Assembly (NCBI GenBank): GCA_910578605.1
Contig: CAJTQG010000002.1
Coordinates: forward strand, 112,182-137,630
Length of the DNA: 25,449 nucleotides
Direction of reading: 5' to 3'
DNA from: an uncultured Lachnospiraceae bacterium
GTDB lineage: Bacteria; Bacillota; Clostridia; Lachnospirales; Lachnospiraceae
The position numbers were made by a program, and so were the translations under genes. Below, one piece after another: positions 1 through 8,551 of the stretch. Under the pieces are notes generated by a model that was given only the letters and a program-made list of their open reading frames with translations, was not told where the DNA came from and did not search any database. Position 1 is the stretch's first letter. Every line of letters starts with the position of its first letter.

Positions 1-1032
1 GATTTTTACCAATCAAAATATAATTACTACAAAGATTTCTGTTTTTGGGTTATCCTATTTTCCTGCCTGGCAAGCATGACCTATTTTGTGTCAGACTGTC
101 AGCTTTTTGGGCGTATTGCATGGGAAACTCTTCTGCCACGCACTATTATTTTACTTCCTATGCTGATTTTTATTTATATATTTCATCATCAGAATTCCTA
201 CAAAATAATGGTTCCTATATCATATATTATTATTCATTTAATTATGTGGAATACAATATGGGCTATCGTATATCTCCCAGACCGCTCCCATGCCAGTGAG
301 GGCTTTATTATTATGCATTTAATGTTTTTTGCCCTGGGTTTATGCTCACCGATTCGTTATGCAGTAATTGCCCATTTCCTTCTAATCGGAGATATTGTGC
401 TGTCCAATTTATTTAATCACTATGAGGCGTTTCCCCTGATGCTCTCCCTTGGCATTCCTTGTACAATCGCAATCTGCGCTTCCCATTATTTTATGGAGAA
501 ACTTTATGTCAGCCACTATCACACTGCCAAACAATTAGAACACCTTTCTAGTTATGATGCCCTTACTAATGTATATAACAGAAATATTCTCAATCAGATT
601 TTAAAGTCGGACGGCGTTCATTTTTCGTCGGAGCTGGGCAATCATGTAAGTATTTTACTGTTTGATATTGACTTTTTCAAATCGGTCAATGACACATATG
701 GACATACTGCAGGGGATGAAATCTTAAAAATTGTGACAAACAGTGTGAAACATATGATTACGCAGCCAAACTATTTTATTCGCTGGGGCGGAGAAGAATT
801 TGTTTTGATTTTGCCCGATTGCTCCCCTGAAAAGGGAGAACAACTGGCTGAAGAAATTCGCTCTTGTATAGAGCATACAGATAACAATATTTGTCCAATC
901 ACTATATCTGTAGGTGTCTCCTTTTATGGAGGACACAATTATAAAATGGCCATAGACAATGCCGACAAGGCATTATATAAAGCAAAAAATAACGGACGAA
1001 ATCGAGTAGAGCATTGCTATGAGACATTGTGA
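1..1032 (+). CDS. Membrane-bound diguanylate cyclase (GGDEF), 5'-partial
   Basis: Makes c-di-GMP from two GTP at the cytoplasmic membrane. The frame is open from the first base, so the true start lies off the left edge; an internal ATG at 76 is not needed. The first ~175 visible residues are hydrophobic, with about five or six probable membrane spans, like a MASE-type sensor but not assignable to a named one. The GGDEF domain follows, opening with a DALTNVYNR-type motif. The active site reads RWGGEEF (781-801), an intact signature, and FDIDFFKSVNDTYGH supplies the metal-binding Asp. The usual RxxD inhibitory site before the signature is TQPN here, so product inhibition through that site is unlikely. 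It converges on the ligase gene at 1063, with no clear terminator in the 30 bases between. Family and activity are confident; the input signal is unknown. Confidence 0.9.
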   Translation, partial: DFYQSKYNYYKDFCFWVILFSCLASMTYFVSDCQLFGRIAWETLLPRTIILLPMLIFIYIFHHQNSYKIMVPISYIIIHLIMWNTIWAIVYLPDRSHASEGFIIMHLMFFALGLCSPIRYAVIAHFLLIGDIVLSNLFNHYEAFPLMLSLGIPCTIAICASHYFMEKLYVSHYHTAKQLEHLSSYDALTNVYNRNILNQILKSDGVHFSSELGNHVSILLFDIDFFKSVNDTYGHTAGDEILKIVTNSVKHMITQPNYFIRWGGEEFVLILPDCSPEKGEQLAEEIRSCIEHTDNNICPITISVGVSFYGGHNYKMAIDNADKALYKAKNNGRNRVEHCYETL

Positions 1033-1062
1033 GAAGATTTTTATATATGGATTTTATCTCTG

Positions 1063-2340
1063 TCAATGCAGCGTATTTTCTTTTTTTTTCATAGGAACAA
1101 AAAATTGCATTTTGGAGTTTTTATCATCATGAGGCAATGTCTCATAATATTCAAAGTGAAATATTGCATCCATGAGTGATGGCTGTATAAAACATTCCAT
1201 ATATTTTTGATTGATTTCACTTGGATGAAAAGCTTCCATTTTATGAATATCTACTGCGAACCGGATAATAAATTCTTTATAGTCCACCTGTATAATTTGA
1301 ATTTGACGAATCACATTTTCATAAATACTATTAATAATATTTAAACTATGAATAAACACATATGGATTCGTTTTAGTTCCATCTTCATTTATGATATAAT
1401 TCATTTTCCTTGCATAAGATAGTTTCAATATAGAATTTTTATTCCCGCATTTACATTGACTTCCTGAATATAAAACCCCTCTATCTTCAATATTATAACG
1501 AATAAGCGGCATTACTTTATTTCTTAAGGATGTAATGGTAACATCTCCTTCTTCCCCATAATTTTTTTGTATTCCGTTTTCCGTTATTTCCACAAAAACA
1601 TTAGTATTTAAACAATGAAGGGCACCTTCTGGACATTCAAATGCAATAGAATTTACCTCATACGCGCCATACTGATTTGCAATTTTACATAAAAAAATCT
1701 GTTCTAAATATTCCCTGACAGACTCCAATAACACCTCCCCTGTTAGTTCCATATATGTTAAGCTTTCAATTTTAGGCAATTTATATTTTTGTATTACATT
1801 TCCTAATAATACTGCCATGCTTGGCTGAAAATTCATCCACGTCGGTTGAAATTCCTTCATAATATCATAAATTTTCAATAATCCTTCTTCGTCTAATCCA
1901 TTTTTACTAAATCCTATACTATTTTTTCTATATTCTACAAAAAAGTTTTCTCTTTTTGACAAATCCCCATTGGGCACAGTATAAAAATAGCAAAATCTAT
2001 CTGACGGATTTATATTATAATATTTTTTCCGATAGATCCAAAGAGGTATTAAGGATTCATTGTATTCCTTTTTGTTCCAAAGAATTTCTAAATACTTTCC
2101 TGATGTTCCTGATGTTTTACTTACCTGCAACTCTTTCTCTCTATTTTCCACCATATATTCTGCATTTATCATACTTTGCTGATTCATCCAAAAAGAATCC
2201 TTTGTAATAATAGGCAGCAAATCCCACTTCCCTTCTTCTAGTATTTTGTCAACCTCCAACTTTTTTTCATTTGCTAACCTATAATAAAATGGTACTTTCT
2301 TATATGCTGCTTGAGTAACGACCTTTCTTTTATCTTTCAT
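1063..2340 (-). CDS. PaaK/CapK-like adenylate-forming ligase
   Basis: Predicted to activate a carboxylic acid with ATP as an acyl-adenylate and pass it to a thiol. The 425 residues match the phenylacetate-CoA ligase/CapK branch of the ANL superfamily in length and motifs: a Ser/Thr/Gly phosphate loop SKTSGTSGK (74-82), the YGAYE block (224-228), GDVTITSL (265-272) and RYNIEDRG (281-288). A CKCG pair near 297-299 sits where PaaK relatives often carry metal-binding cysteines. It is the last gene of the island, 42 bases after the stand-alone acyl carrier protein. That ACP, rather than CoA, is therefore the likely acceptor, and no phenylacetate catabolic genes are nearby. The substrate cannot be read from sequence. 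The family is fairly sure; the role as ACP loader is inference. Confidence 0.82.
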   Translation of the reverse strand: MKDKRKVVTQAAYKKVPFYYRLANEKKLEVDKILEEGKWDLLPIITKDSFWMNQQSMINAEYMVENREKELQVSKTSGTSGKYLEILWNKKEYNESLIPLWIYRKKYYNINPSDRFCYFYTVPNGDLSKRENFFVEYRKNSIGFSKNGLDEEGLLKIYDIMKEFQPTWMNFQPSMAVLLGNVIQKYKLPKIESLTYMELTGEVLLESVREYLEQIFLCKIANQYGAYEVNSIAFECPEGALHCLNTNVFVEITENGIQKNYGEEGDVTITSLRNKVMPLIRYNIEDRGVLYSGSQCKCGNKNSILKLSYARKMNYIINEDGTKTNPYVFIHSLNIINSIYENVIRQIQIIQVDYKEFIIRFAVDIHKMEAFHPSEINQKYMECFIQPSLMDAIFHFEYYETLPHDDKNSKMQFFVPMKKKENTLH

Positions 2341-2382
2341 TGATTTCTCCTAATTGTTTGTAATTTACTAATGGATTATTGA

Positions 2383-2655
2383 CTATTTAGAGAGCATACA
2401 TTGTATACATTCACATATTCCCTGCACCGTCTCTAGCTTTTCAAGAAGCAATTCATGATCTGAAAATTCTATATCAAATTCCTTTTCTAATTCTACAATT
2501 AAATTCACCAAATCTATAGAATCGTACTCTAAATCCTGTATTAAGTTATGTGCATCTTGAATATCCCCAGCTGATTCGATTGAAATAGAATCAAAATCTG
2601 ATATATTGTTATATACAATTTGTTTTACTTTATCACTTAATATTTGTTCATTCAT
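2383..2655 (-). CDS. Acyl carrier protein (stand-alone)
   Basis: A 90-residue carrier protein that would hold an acyl or aminoacyl group on a 4'-phosphopantetheine arm. The attachment motif is LEYDSIDLVNL with Ser46. It is followed by the acidic helix ELEKEFDIEFSD typical of ACPs. It differs from a housekeeping fatty-acid ACP by a longer N-terminus and two Cys near the C-terminus (CECIQC). It also lies outside any fab gene cluster, between a BtrH-like gene and an adenylating enzyme gene, an arrangement typical of natural-product pathways. The start has only a weak GGA upstream; another ATG four bases downstream is in a different frame. A phosphopantetheinyl transferase is not in the window and would be supplied in trans. 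The ACP identity is secure; the cargo is unknown. Confidence 0.9.
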   Translation of the reverse strand: MNEQILSDKVKQIVYNNISDFDSISIESAGDIQDAHNLIQDLEYDSIDLVNLIVELEKEFDIEFSDHELLLEKLETVQGICECIQCMLSK

Positions 2656-2693
2656 TTTTATTTTCCATTTCTAATTTTTATTTTTTATGCTTA

Positions 2694-4271
2694 TTATTCA
2701 ACTTCATCTCTATCTGCCTCTTGGTCCTTCAATAATGTGATAGCCAATATATGCACATTATTTGAATTGGGCAAAATAATTTTATCTATTCTGCATTTCT
2801 CAAAATGATGTACTTGTACAAACAGAGCTGACTTTTTTTGTATATTGTTTCCTTGCATATCATAAGTCTTACCTATAATACAAGCATCCTTTTCCTCATA
2901 TTGAGATATATCATGAATATGCACATTTAATAGAATCCTTTCTTTGTCCGCTCCTTTTATCTCTATTTTTTCATCCACAGCTCCCCATTCTGCACAACAT
3001 ATGAAAGCAATACCTGATATATTAAATTTCTCTGTTATTTCTATTTCTTGTCCTTGACAAATCAAATTATCAAATTTTTGATTCCAATTAAATTCAAATA
3101 GAATTTCTTTATATGTGAATTTTTTCTGAATACCAGAATCAATAACAAAATATTCTCCAACACCTGTTAAATCACACTCATTGTTTTGAATGATATCATA
3201 ATGAAAGCCTCGATTATTCACATATTTTTGTAAACAACACGGGTAAGATTTCTTCTTTTGTATTTTTTCTTCTGCTTGTCTAATGGATTGGTCGGATATT
3301 TCTAAACATTTACCAAAAACAGAATATGCTTCCATCTCTAAAGCAACAATTTCTTTTAACATTCCATACCCTTTTTCATTAAAGTTCTCTTCCCATCCAA
3401 CCATACTCCTCTTATATAAATTATTGATAAACACATTCCATTTACTCATTACCTGCTTATATTTTTCAATGGCCTCTACAAACTGGTTTGTTTCTGATTG
3501 TTCATTTCTCCATATTAACCAGACCGTAAATAAATCAATTCCTTTTATAATCTTACGAATATCATCCACTAATTTCTCCGTCATCATCAATATATAATCA
3601 TTACATTTTCTAAATTCTATATTGGGTGAAAACATATGAAGAAATGCATTTGTAAAACTAGCCATCTCTTTAAATCGGTTGTCCTCTATCACTTTGATTC
3701 GTTCTTCTAAAATGCCCTTATCTATTTTTCTCTGATTGATTTTCAATGGATTTTTAGGTATGGAAATATCCCAAAGGAACTTACAAGCATCCCGCAATAT
3801 ATCAAAAGAAACAGCAACAGGTTCTTGTTTATCAATAGGATCTAATATTACAATATCTTTATTGTTTTCATCTATATCTACCACTACAACTAAGTGCATG
3901 GTATGTTCCTTTTGATAGAGCGTGCTCCATCTTAAATAAAAAGAATCCATATGTATTATAAGCGGTTTCTTTTTCACAATGTTTCTTTTTATATGCCGAA
4001 CAAGATTATGAAAGAAAAAAAATTCTTTTACTTTCACTTTAATATTGTACATATCCTCTAGCAGTTCCAAGCATGAATATTGGATCATTAATCCGTCCGC
4101 CACTCGATTATTTCTGCATTGATTCACATTAAAATGAAACCTCATGGCCAGTGCAAAAATAGTTTCATATTCTATATTATAATACTGCAGATACATGGAT
4201 ATTGCATTTTCTGTACAAATCGGAATAAAACAATTTGTTATATTGTTGTGTATTGTTTCTATATTTATCAT
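2694..4271 (-). CDS. BtrH-N-like (papain/C39-like fold) protein, possible acyltransferase
   Basis: No close named relative is recognised over the full 525 residues. The N-terminal ~150 residues resemble the butirosin BtrH N-terminal domain or C39-like papain folds. They have an N-terminal Cys (Cys14 or Cys19 in NCFIPICTEN) opening a helix, a His in MHLVVVVDID (His126), and an Asp in VILDPID (Asp144), the expected Cys-His-Asp order. In butirosin synthesis BtrH moves an acyl group from a carrier protein to the antibiotic, and an ACP gene lies directly downstream here. Residues ~170-340 look helical and ~345-520 look like a beta-sandwich, possibly for binding. There is no signal peptide, so it is cytoplasmic. 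The RBS is AGGTGATGG just after the ABC gene stop (22-base gap). A cysteine peptidase role is the main alternative. Confidence 0.55.
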   Translation of the reverse strand: MINIETIHNNITNCFIPICTENAISMYLQYYNIEYETIFALAMRFHFNVNQCRNNRVADGLMIQYSCLELLEDMYNIKVKVKEFFFFHNLVRHIKRNIVKKKPLIIHMDSFYLRWSTLYQKEHTMHLVVVVDIDENNKDIVILDPIDKQEPVAVSFDILRDACKFLWDISIPKNPLKINQRKIDKGILEERIKVIEDNRFKEMASFTNAFLHMFSPNIEFRKCNDYILMMTEKLVDDIRKIIKGIDLFTVWLIWRNEQSETNQFVEAIEKYKQVMSKWNVFINNLYKRSMVGWEENFNEKGYGMLKEIVALEMEAYSVFGKCLEISDQSIRQAEEKIQKKKSYPCCLQKYVNNRGFHYDIIQNNECDLTGVGEYFVIDSGIQKKFTYKEILFEFNWNQKFDNLICQGQEIEITEKFNISGIAFICCAEWGAVDEKIEIKGADKERILLNVHIHDISQYEEKDACIIGKTYDMQGNNIQKKSALFVQVHHFEKCRIDKIILPNSNNVHILAITLLKDQEADRDEVE

Positions 4272-4293
4272 TTTATTTTACCATCACCTGCCT

Positions 4294-6879
4294 TTATCCC
4301 GCTGCATATTCGCCATTAATGACTTCTATTGTTTTCTTTTTTGCTAAATTTTTAATTGGTATAACTGTCATAATACTGCATATAAGTAAAAATACAATAG
4401 CAATCACAATTACAATGTGATAAGAAATATGTACTAAATTATAACTATGCAATGAGATCATTTCACCTATTTTTTGATTTAATCCATATACTAATCCACA
4501 CATGCTGACAATCGCAACAATTACGCTGCCTATGCTAATTATGCCGGATTCCACTAAAAATATTTTTATAATATCCCTATGAAAAACACCAATTGCCCTT
4601 AAAATACCAATTTTCTTTGAGTGGTCCTTTATATTGTATGCGATATAAGAAACTATCATAAAAAGACCTAATATTACAAATATAAATAGGGCAAATAATA
4701 AAAGCTCTTTCATCTCCCCTAAGATATTTTCAAAACTATATACATATATCACATCATTATGATCCAGAATAAAATTTCTTGTGTCAATTTCTTTTACAAT
4801 ATTATGATAATTGCCAGCGCTAATATCTAAAGAAAAAGCATCAAAATAATAATATCTATATTGCTCTCTTTTCAATTTTTCATATATGTGATTATCAACT
4901 AGTATTTCCCCTTCTTTTTCTTCATTGTCTTTTAAATTCTGGTAAATCCCTACAATCTCCATACCATTTTGGAAATATTCGTATAAATTTATGTATTCAT
5001 CATAACTCTGATTATATTTTTTCTCCCTTAAATCCGGCAATCTGTAATCTTTCATAAAATCATTATTATTGGCGGCATAACCCATCTGTATAGCCAAACC
5101 CAACTGAACAATAATTTCGTTTTCTTTTTGAGGCATCCTTCCCCATACCAAATCCTCCTCACTGCACCACGCTGTGGAACCATACCCTGCACTCATTTCT
5201 GCAAAATTTTTAACACCCCCTGCGTAATAAGGATTTGACGCATTCAAGTAAACAATTTCCTCCTTATTTTCCTTCATTCTGAAAAATTGTTCACTTATAA
5301 CAATTCTATTATATTCCTTGTTAGTCAACATTAGATTTTCATGTTTCTTTTCATTTTTATAATTCGTTATAATAGAACCAGAAACAATGAATGTGTCATC
5401 CCCTACCATTATTTTCTTTCCTACTATCTCTTTGCCAATATTTAATTGTTCTGCCAAATAATCCGTAATCAAAATCTCATCATATTTTCTTGGGAAATTT
5501 CCTGATAATTCTCCAAAAATATTTTCTTGTGTATCCTTACCCACATAAACAGTAGTGTATATCTGCTTCTCTATATTTTGCTCATTTATATATCTTACAT
5601 CCATATCTTCAATAATAGCGATGATTTGATTCTCTTCTACTATTTGTGTTAATTCTTTATAAAATTTTTCCCCCTTTTTAATGGTTGCCTCCTGAACTGT
5701 TTTGTCTGATTTTTCATAACTGGTTTCTTTTTTTAAAAATATTTTATCTATCTTGTTATTCCCCAAATATTCCTCTAAGGATAACTTACTGTCATTCTTT
5801 AAAAACACTCCTGTTATCATGCATAATACAGCACTAATGACTAAACACACAAATGTAAAAAACAAACGGAGCTTTCTCTTTTCAAAATTCTGCAATGCCA
5901 AATACATAATATCTGTCATTTTCATTTTGGGCATTTTCATTTCATTGGCGGAGTATTTCTTTCTATTATTTTTCGTTTCTTCAAAATTGTTTTCCGAAAC
6001 GTCTTCCCTATTTGTCCCAAAGGTAAGCGTAATCTTATATTCTATTTGATTATTATTTTCTGCAATTTTCTCTATATCATTTTCTGTAATCTCTAAGATA
6101 CTTTTTTTTAAATTAAATTCTTCTAAAGTCTTATATGTCTTCTCATGATTTGTAACATCATCTTTTACAGTAACCTGTTCAATCCCATCTAAAAATGCTT
6201 TTTTTCTATCATTCGTAATATCATCTATTTTTTTTCCGTCTCTTATTCTAACAATTCTGTCCCCATATTGAAAAGCAGCTTCCTCATCATGGGTTATGAC
6301 TAACACCATACATTTCTTTGAAATATTTTGTAATACTTCGAACACACTCTGTGAATTTTTCTCATCTAGATTTCCTGTTGGCTCATCTGCCAATATAATA
6401 TCCGGTTCCTTTATTAAAGCACGGGCAATTGCAATTCTTTGCTTTTGGCCTGTACTTAACTCTGTTATTTTTCTGGTTTCATATCCCTTTAAGTCTACAT
6501 ATTCCAATACTTCTTCTACATGTCGGTTTATTTCTTCTTTTTTGTAATTTTGTAATTTTAATGGAAATGCCAAATTGTCATACACATTCATATTTTCAAA
6601 TAAATTAAAATTTTGAAAGACAATTCCTATATGCCTGTTGCGAAATTCATCCCATTCCTTTTCTTTAAAATCAGACACCTTTTGTTCTTGTATCTCAATA
6701 GTTCCTGAATCACTATGGTCTAAACCACCTACAATATTTAGTAATGTTGTCTTTCCGCTTCCACTTTTTCCCACTAAAAAGCAGAGACCTGCTCTTGGCA
6801 AATCCAAAGAAAACTCGTCTAACCCTATAACCTCCTGCGTTCCTTTATATACCTTATTTATCCCTTTTAACCTTATCAT
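4294..6879 (-). CDS. MacB-like ABC transporter, ATPase fused to FtsX-type permease
   Basis: An 861-residue exporter half with the ATPase first. Walker A is GKSGSGKT (37-44), the Q-loop Gln is 89, the signature is LSTGQ (141-145), Walker B is ILADE (162-166) and the H-loop His is 197. A charged linker of ~100 residues leads to the first membrane span (~338-360). A large extracytoplasmic region (~361-725) follows, then three spans (~726-748, 774-798, 818-842) with the FtsX-type KKIGILRAIG loop. This is the MacB/LolCDE type VII topology, which moves substrates from the membrane or periplasmic face by mechanotransmission rather than through a pore. In Gram-positives such proteins serve peptide export or resistance. 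It has a strong GGAGG RBS. It lies between the anchored protein and the BtrH-like gene, so it probably exports or protects against the island's product. Confidence 0.9.
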   Translation of the reverse strand: MIRLKGINKVYKGTQEVIGLDEFSLDLPRAGLCFLVGKSGSGKTTLLNIVGGLDHSDSGTIEIQEQKVSDFKEKEWDEFRNRHIGIVFQNFNLFENMNVYDNLAFPLKLQNYKKEEINRHVEEVLEYVDLKGYETRKITELSTGQKQRIAIARALIKEPDIILADEPTGNLDEKNSQSVFEVLQNISKKCMVLVITHDEEAAFQYGDRIVRIRDGKKIDDITNDRKKAFLDGIEQVTVKDDVTNHEKTYKTLEEFNLKKSILEITENDIEKIAENNNQIEYKITLTFGTNREDVSENNFEETKNNRKKYSANEMKMPKMKMTDIMYLALQNFEKRKLRLFFTFVCLVISAVLCMITGVFLKNDSKLSLEEYLGNNKIDKIFLKKETSYEKSDKTVQEATIKKGEKFYKELTQIVEENQIIAIIEDMDVRYINEQNIEKQIYTTVYVGKDTQENIFGELSGNFPRKYDEILITDYLAEQLNIGKEIVGKKIMVGDDTFIVSGSIITNYKNEKKHENLMLTNKEYNRIVISEQFFRMKENKEEIVYLNASNPYYAGGVKNFAEMSAGYGSTAWCSEEDLVWGRMPQKENEIIVQLGLAIQMGYAANNNDFMKDYRLPDLREKKYNQSYDEYINLYEYFQNGMEIVGIYQNLKDNEEKEGEILVDNHIYEKLKREQYRYYYFDAFSLDISAGNYHNIVKEIDTRNFILDHNDVIYVYSFENILGEMKELLLFALFIFVILGLFMIVSYIAYNIKDHSKKIGILRAIGVFHRDIIKIFLVESGIISIGSVIVAIVSMCGLVYGLNQKIGEMISLHSYNLVHISYHIVIVIAIVFLLICSIMTVIPIKNLAKKKTIEVINGEYAAG

Positions 6880-6958
6880 TTTTCCTCCATGTTTATGTAT
6901 TGCTACCTTTTTGATTATTCAAAAAACATCTCTTCCAGTATACAATATATCATTTTTA

Positions 6959-7558
6959 CTACTCATTAGATGTGATAATGCGGCTTATAAAACAAACGAT
7001 ACTCTGTCCTAATAATTCCTTATTTTTTTCTAAGTATTGTTCTTCCTCCTTTGTCCAGATTCCATTATATGAAATACGTTCACCTTCATATAACACATAG
7101 CCATAGCTCATATCTCCCTCAACGCTAAATACATCCGGAAAACCCATCTTCTGAATCATTTCTAATTTATCTGTACCTAAATAAATCAAGTTTACTGCCA
7201 AATCTGTATCCGCTTTTTTCTTAAGAAATCGAAAATCTTCTTCTGCAACCGGACATGTTCCATCTAAATCATTTATAACAATAAAGGATTTCTTTTTTTC
7301 TGTCTTTAACGTTTCCTCACTGATTTTCTCAATTTTTTTATAGGAAATTCCTTTCCTAAATTCAATATCCTGTCCAATCAAAAAAATATCGTTAGACGTT
7401 TTTTCACTTATTACCTCAATCGCTTCATCATACATATCCATATCCTGCTCTGCCATTTTCTGATGATAAACAAACAAACCAAATCTTACTACAATTACTA
7501 TTGCAATAAAACCAATAATACCAGCTGCAATTTTTTTTATTTTTTTACTTTTATTCAT
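6959..7558 (-). CDS. Single-span membrane-anchored protein of unknown function
   Basis: I do not recognise this 199-residue protein. A Lys-rich start is followed by one hydrophobic segment (about 11-31), with no lipobox, so it is probably an N-in anchored extracytoplasmic protein. The rest alternates short strands and helices. FIVINDLDGTCPVAEEDF and LAVNLIYLGTD suggest a small alpha/beta (thioredoxin-like or Rossmann-like) domain. There are only two Cys, widely spaced, so no CxxC redox site. It sits between the secreted protein gene and the ABC exporter, in the place where exporter accessory or immunity proteins are often encoded. The RBS is GAGAGG about 13 bases upstream of the ATG, slightly far. 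Function is undetermined; exporter partner or immunity protein are guesses from position. Confidence 0.6.
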   Translation of the reverse strand: MNKSKKIKKIAAGIIGFIAIVIVVRFGLFVYHQKMAEQDMDMYDEAIEVISEKTSNDIFLIGQDIEFRKGISYKKIEKISEETLKTEKKKSFIVINDLDGTCPVAEEDFRFLKKKADTDLAVNLIYLGTDKLEMIQKMGFPDVFSVEGDMSYGYVLYEGERISYNGIWTKEEEQYLEKNKELLGQSIVCFISRIITSNE

Positions 7559-7583
7559 AATTCTATTTTTTCCTCTCTTACTT

Positions 7584-7613
7584 TTGTAAAGGGCGTAAAA
7601 ACGCCCTTTACAA
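7584..7613 (-). other. Perfect 13-bp hairpin after the secreted-protein gene
   Basis: TTGTAAAGGGCGT and its exact complement are separated by four bases, starting three bases beyond the stop codon at 7617. On the transcribed minus strand the loop is TTTT and the stem is followed by AAGTAAGAGAGG, with no T-tract, so it is not a standard intrinsic terminator. It more likely protects the 3' end of the upstream message or sets unequal expression between the secreted protein and the export genes. Confidence 0.7.
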
Positions 7614-7616
7614 TAC

Positions 7617-8411
7617 TTATTTAACTGAAAATGATACCGTTCGCGTTGCGCTTCTTACATAACCTACATATATATCCCATGGGGAACATGCTTTATCTTC
7701 CGCCGCTCCAAATCTACCATCAAATTTAAGTGTTATGGACTTATAATTATTCTTAATATCATAATTACACATGGCAAACTGAAATGACTCATTTCTTAAA
7801 TATTTATTATCACCAAGGGGATTGGCTATTGTAGGTTTATAATTATATACTTCATGAAAGAGACGCTCTGGTGTCTTACATCTCGACTCTATATCTAAAT
7901 CATTATGATTAATAGAATAAGATGCACCTATACTTGGTCCTCCGGAATCTGCTCCTATACTCAAATCTAATTGGTCAGAGCCTGGATCATTTTTAGGTGT
8001 ATAATCAATCATTCTGGCATTGGTGGGCAATGTTGACTTTACAGAAACATATTCTGAAAAACCATATTGTGTACGACCTGTTTCTTTATGTTTGCCATTT
8101 GGTGTCATAATCATCTTTACTAAAAGGGTATCCTGATATTCGTTAGAGCTATTTTTCTTATAATATCTGGCTCTTCCTAGCACATAACTGACGGTGCCAA
8201 TCACTTCGCCCTTCCCGGTATATACATTATAACTCCCCCCATTTCTCCACTTGATTGAGTATTTGCTATCATCAAAAGTAAATCCATTTCTGCTGGTTGT
8301 TGATGCACTAATATTTACTGGTGGATATAATGCAGAAAAAGTTACCATACTTGTCAATCCCAGACAAAGCGCATTTTTCCCGTAACGTTTAAACTTATCT
8401 AATTTAATCAT
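7617..8411 (-). CDS. Secreted beta-rich protein of unknown family
   Basis: A 264-residue protein with a clear Sec signal: basic start, hydrophobic core around 13-29 and a likely cleavage after ISAS near residue 37. There is no lipobox, sortase motif or C-terminal anchor, so it should be released. The mature part is rich in Ser, Asn, Tyr and Gly with alternating polar and apolar residues, as in an all-beta protein. It includes a Gly/Ser stretch (ADSGGPSIGASYSIN) and three Cys. The overall texture recalls small secreted toxins or lectins, but no family motif is recognised. It has a good GAGAGG RBS and is followed by a strong hairpin, both suggesting high expression. It is the first gene after the LytTR regulator and is the natural candidate for the island's effector or its acylated substrate. 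That role is inference. Confidence 0.75.
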   Translation of the reverse strand: MIKLDKFKRYGKNALCLGLTSMVTFSALYPPVNISASTTSRNGFTFDDSKYSIKWRNGGSYNVYTGKGEVIGTVSYVLGRARYYKKNSSNEYQDTLLVKMIMTPNGKHKETGRTQYGFSEYVSVKSTLPTNARMIDYTPKNDPGSDQLDLSIGADSGGPSIGASYSINHNDLDIESRCKTPERLFHEVYNYKPTIANPLGDNKYLRNESFQFAMCNYDIKNNYKSITLKFDGRFGAAEDKACSPWDIYVGYVRSATRTVSFSVK

Positions 8412-8469
8412 TCTAATTCCTCTCTTTATTCAGATATTTTTTAAGATATCCAAATATAATTTTATTGAA

Positions 8470-8501
8470 CGATATGCATATCTCAGATTTTGTCGACTCA
8501 C
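8470..8501 (-). promoter_or_regulatory. Candidate promoter of the secreted-protein gene
   Basis: On the minus strand TCGACA and TATCGT lie 16 bases apart, and a perfect 12-bp palindrome GATATGCATATC overlaps the -10 side. Further GATATC half-sites lie at about 8441-8452, nearer the gene. The match to sigma-A consensus is moderate. The palindrome could be an operator for the neighbouring LytTR protein or another regulator, although it is not the usual direct-repeat LytTR site. Confidence 0.3.
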
Positions 8502-8551
8502 GTATCATAACATAATTTTTTTACTTGTTTATACTTTTGTATAAATCTACA

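Noticed and set aside
1063..2340. Phenylacetate-CoA ligase for aromatic catabolism
   Set aside because: No paa or aor-type neighbours; the adjacent ACP and BtrH-like genes point to carrier-protein loading instead.
3283..3597. Plus-strand open frames inside the island (also 1956-2207, 4119-4420, 5753-6049, 6296-7012)
   Set aside because: They lie antisense to well-supported genes, lack ribosome binding sites and show no protein motif; AT-rich coding sequence gives such shadows.
7584..7613. Intrinsic terminator ending a two-gene operon
   Set aside because: Neither strand has a T-tract after the stem, so it is described only as a hairpin.
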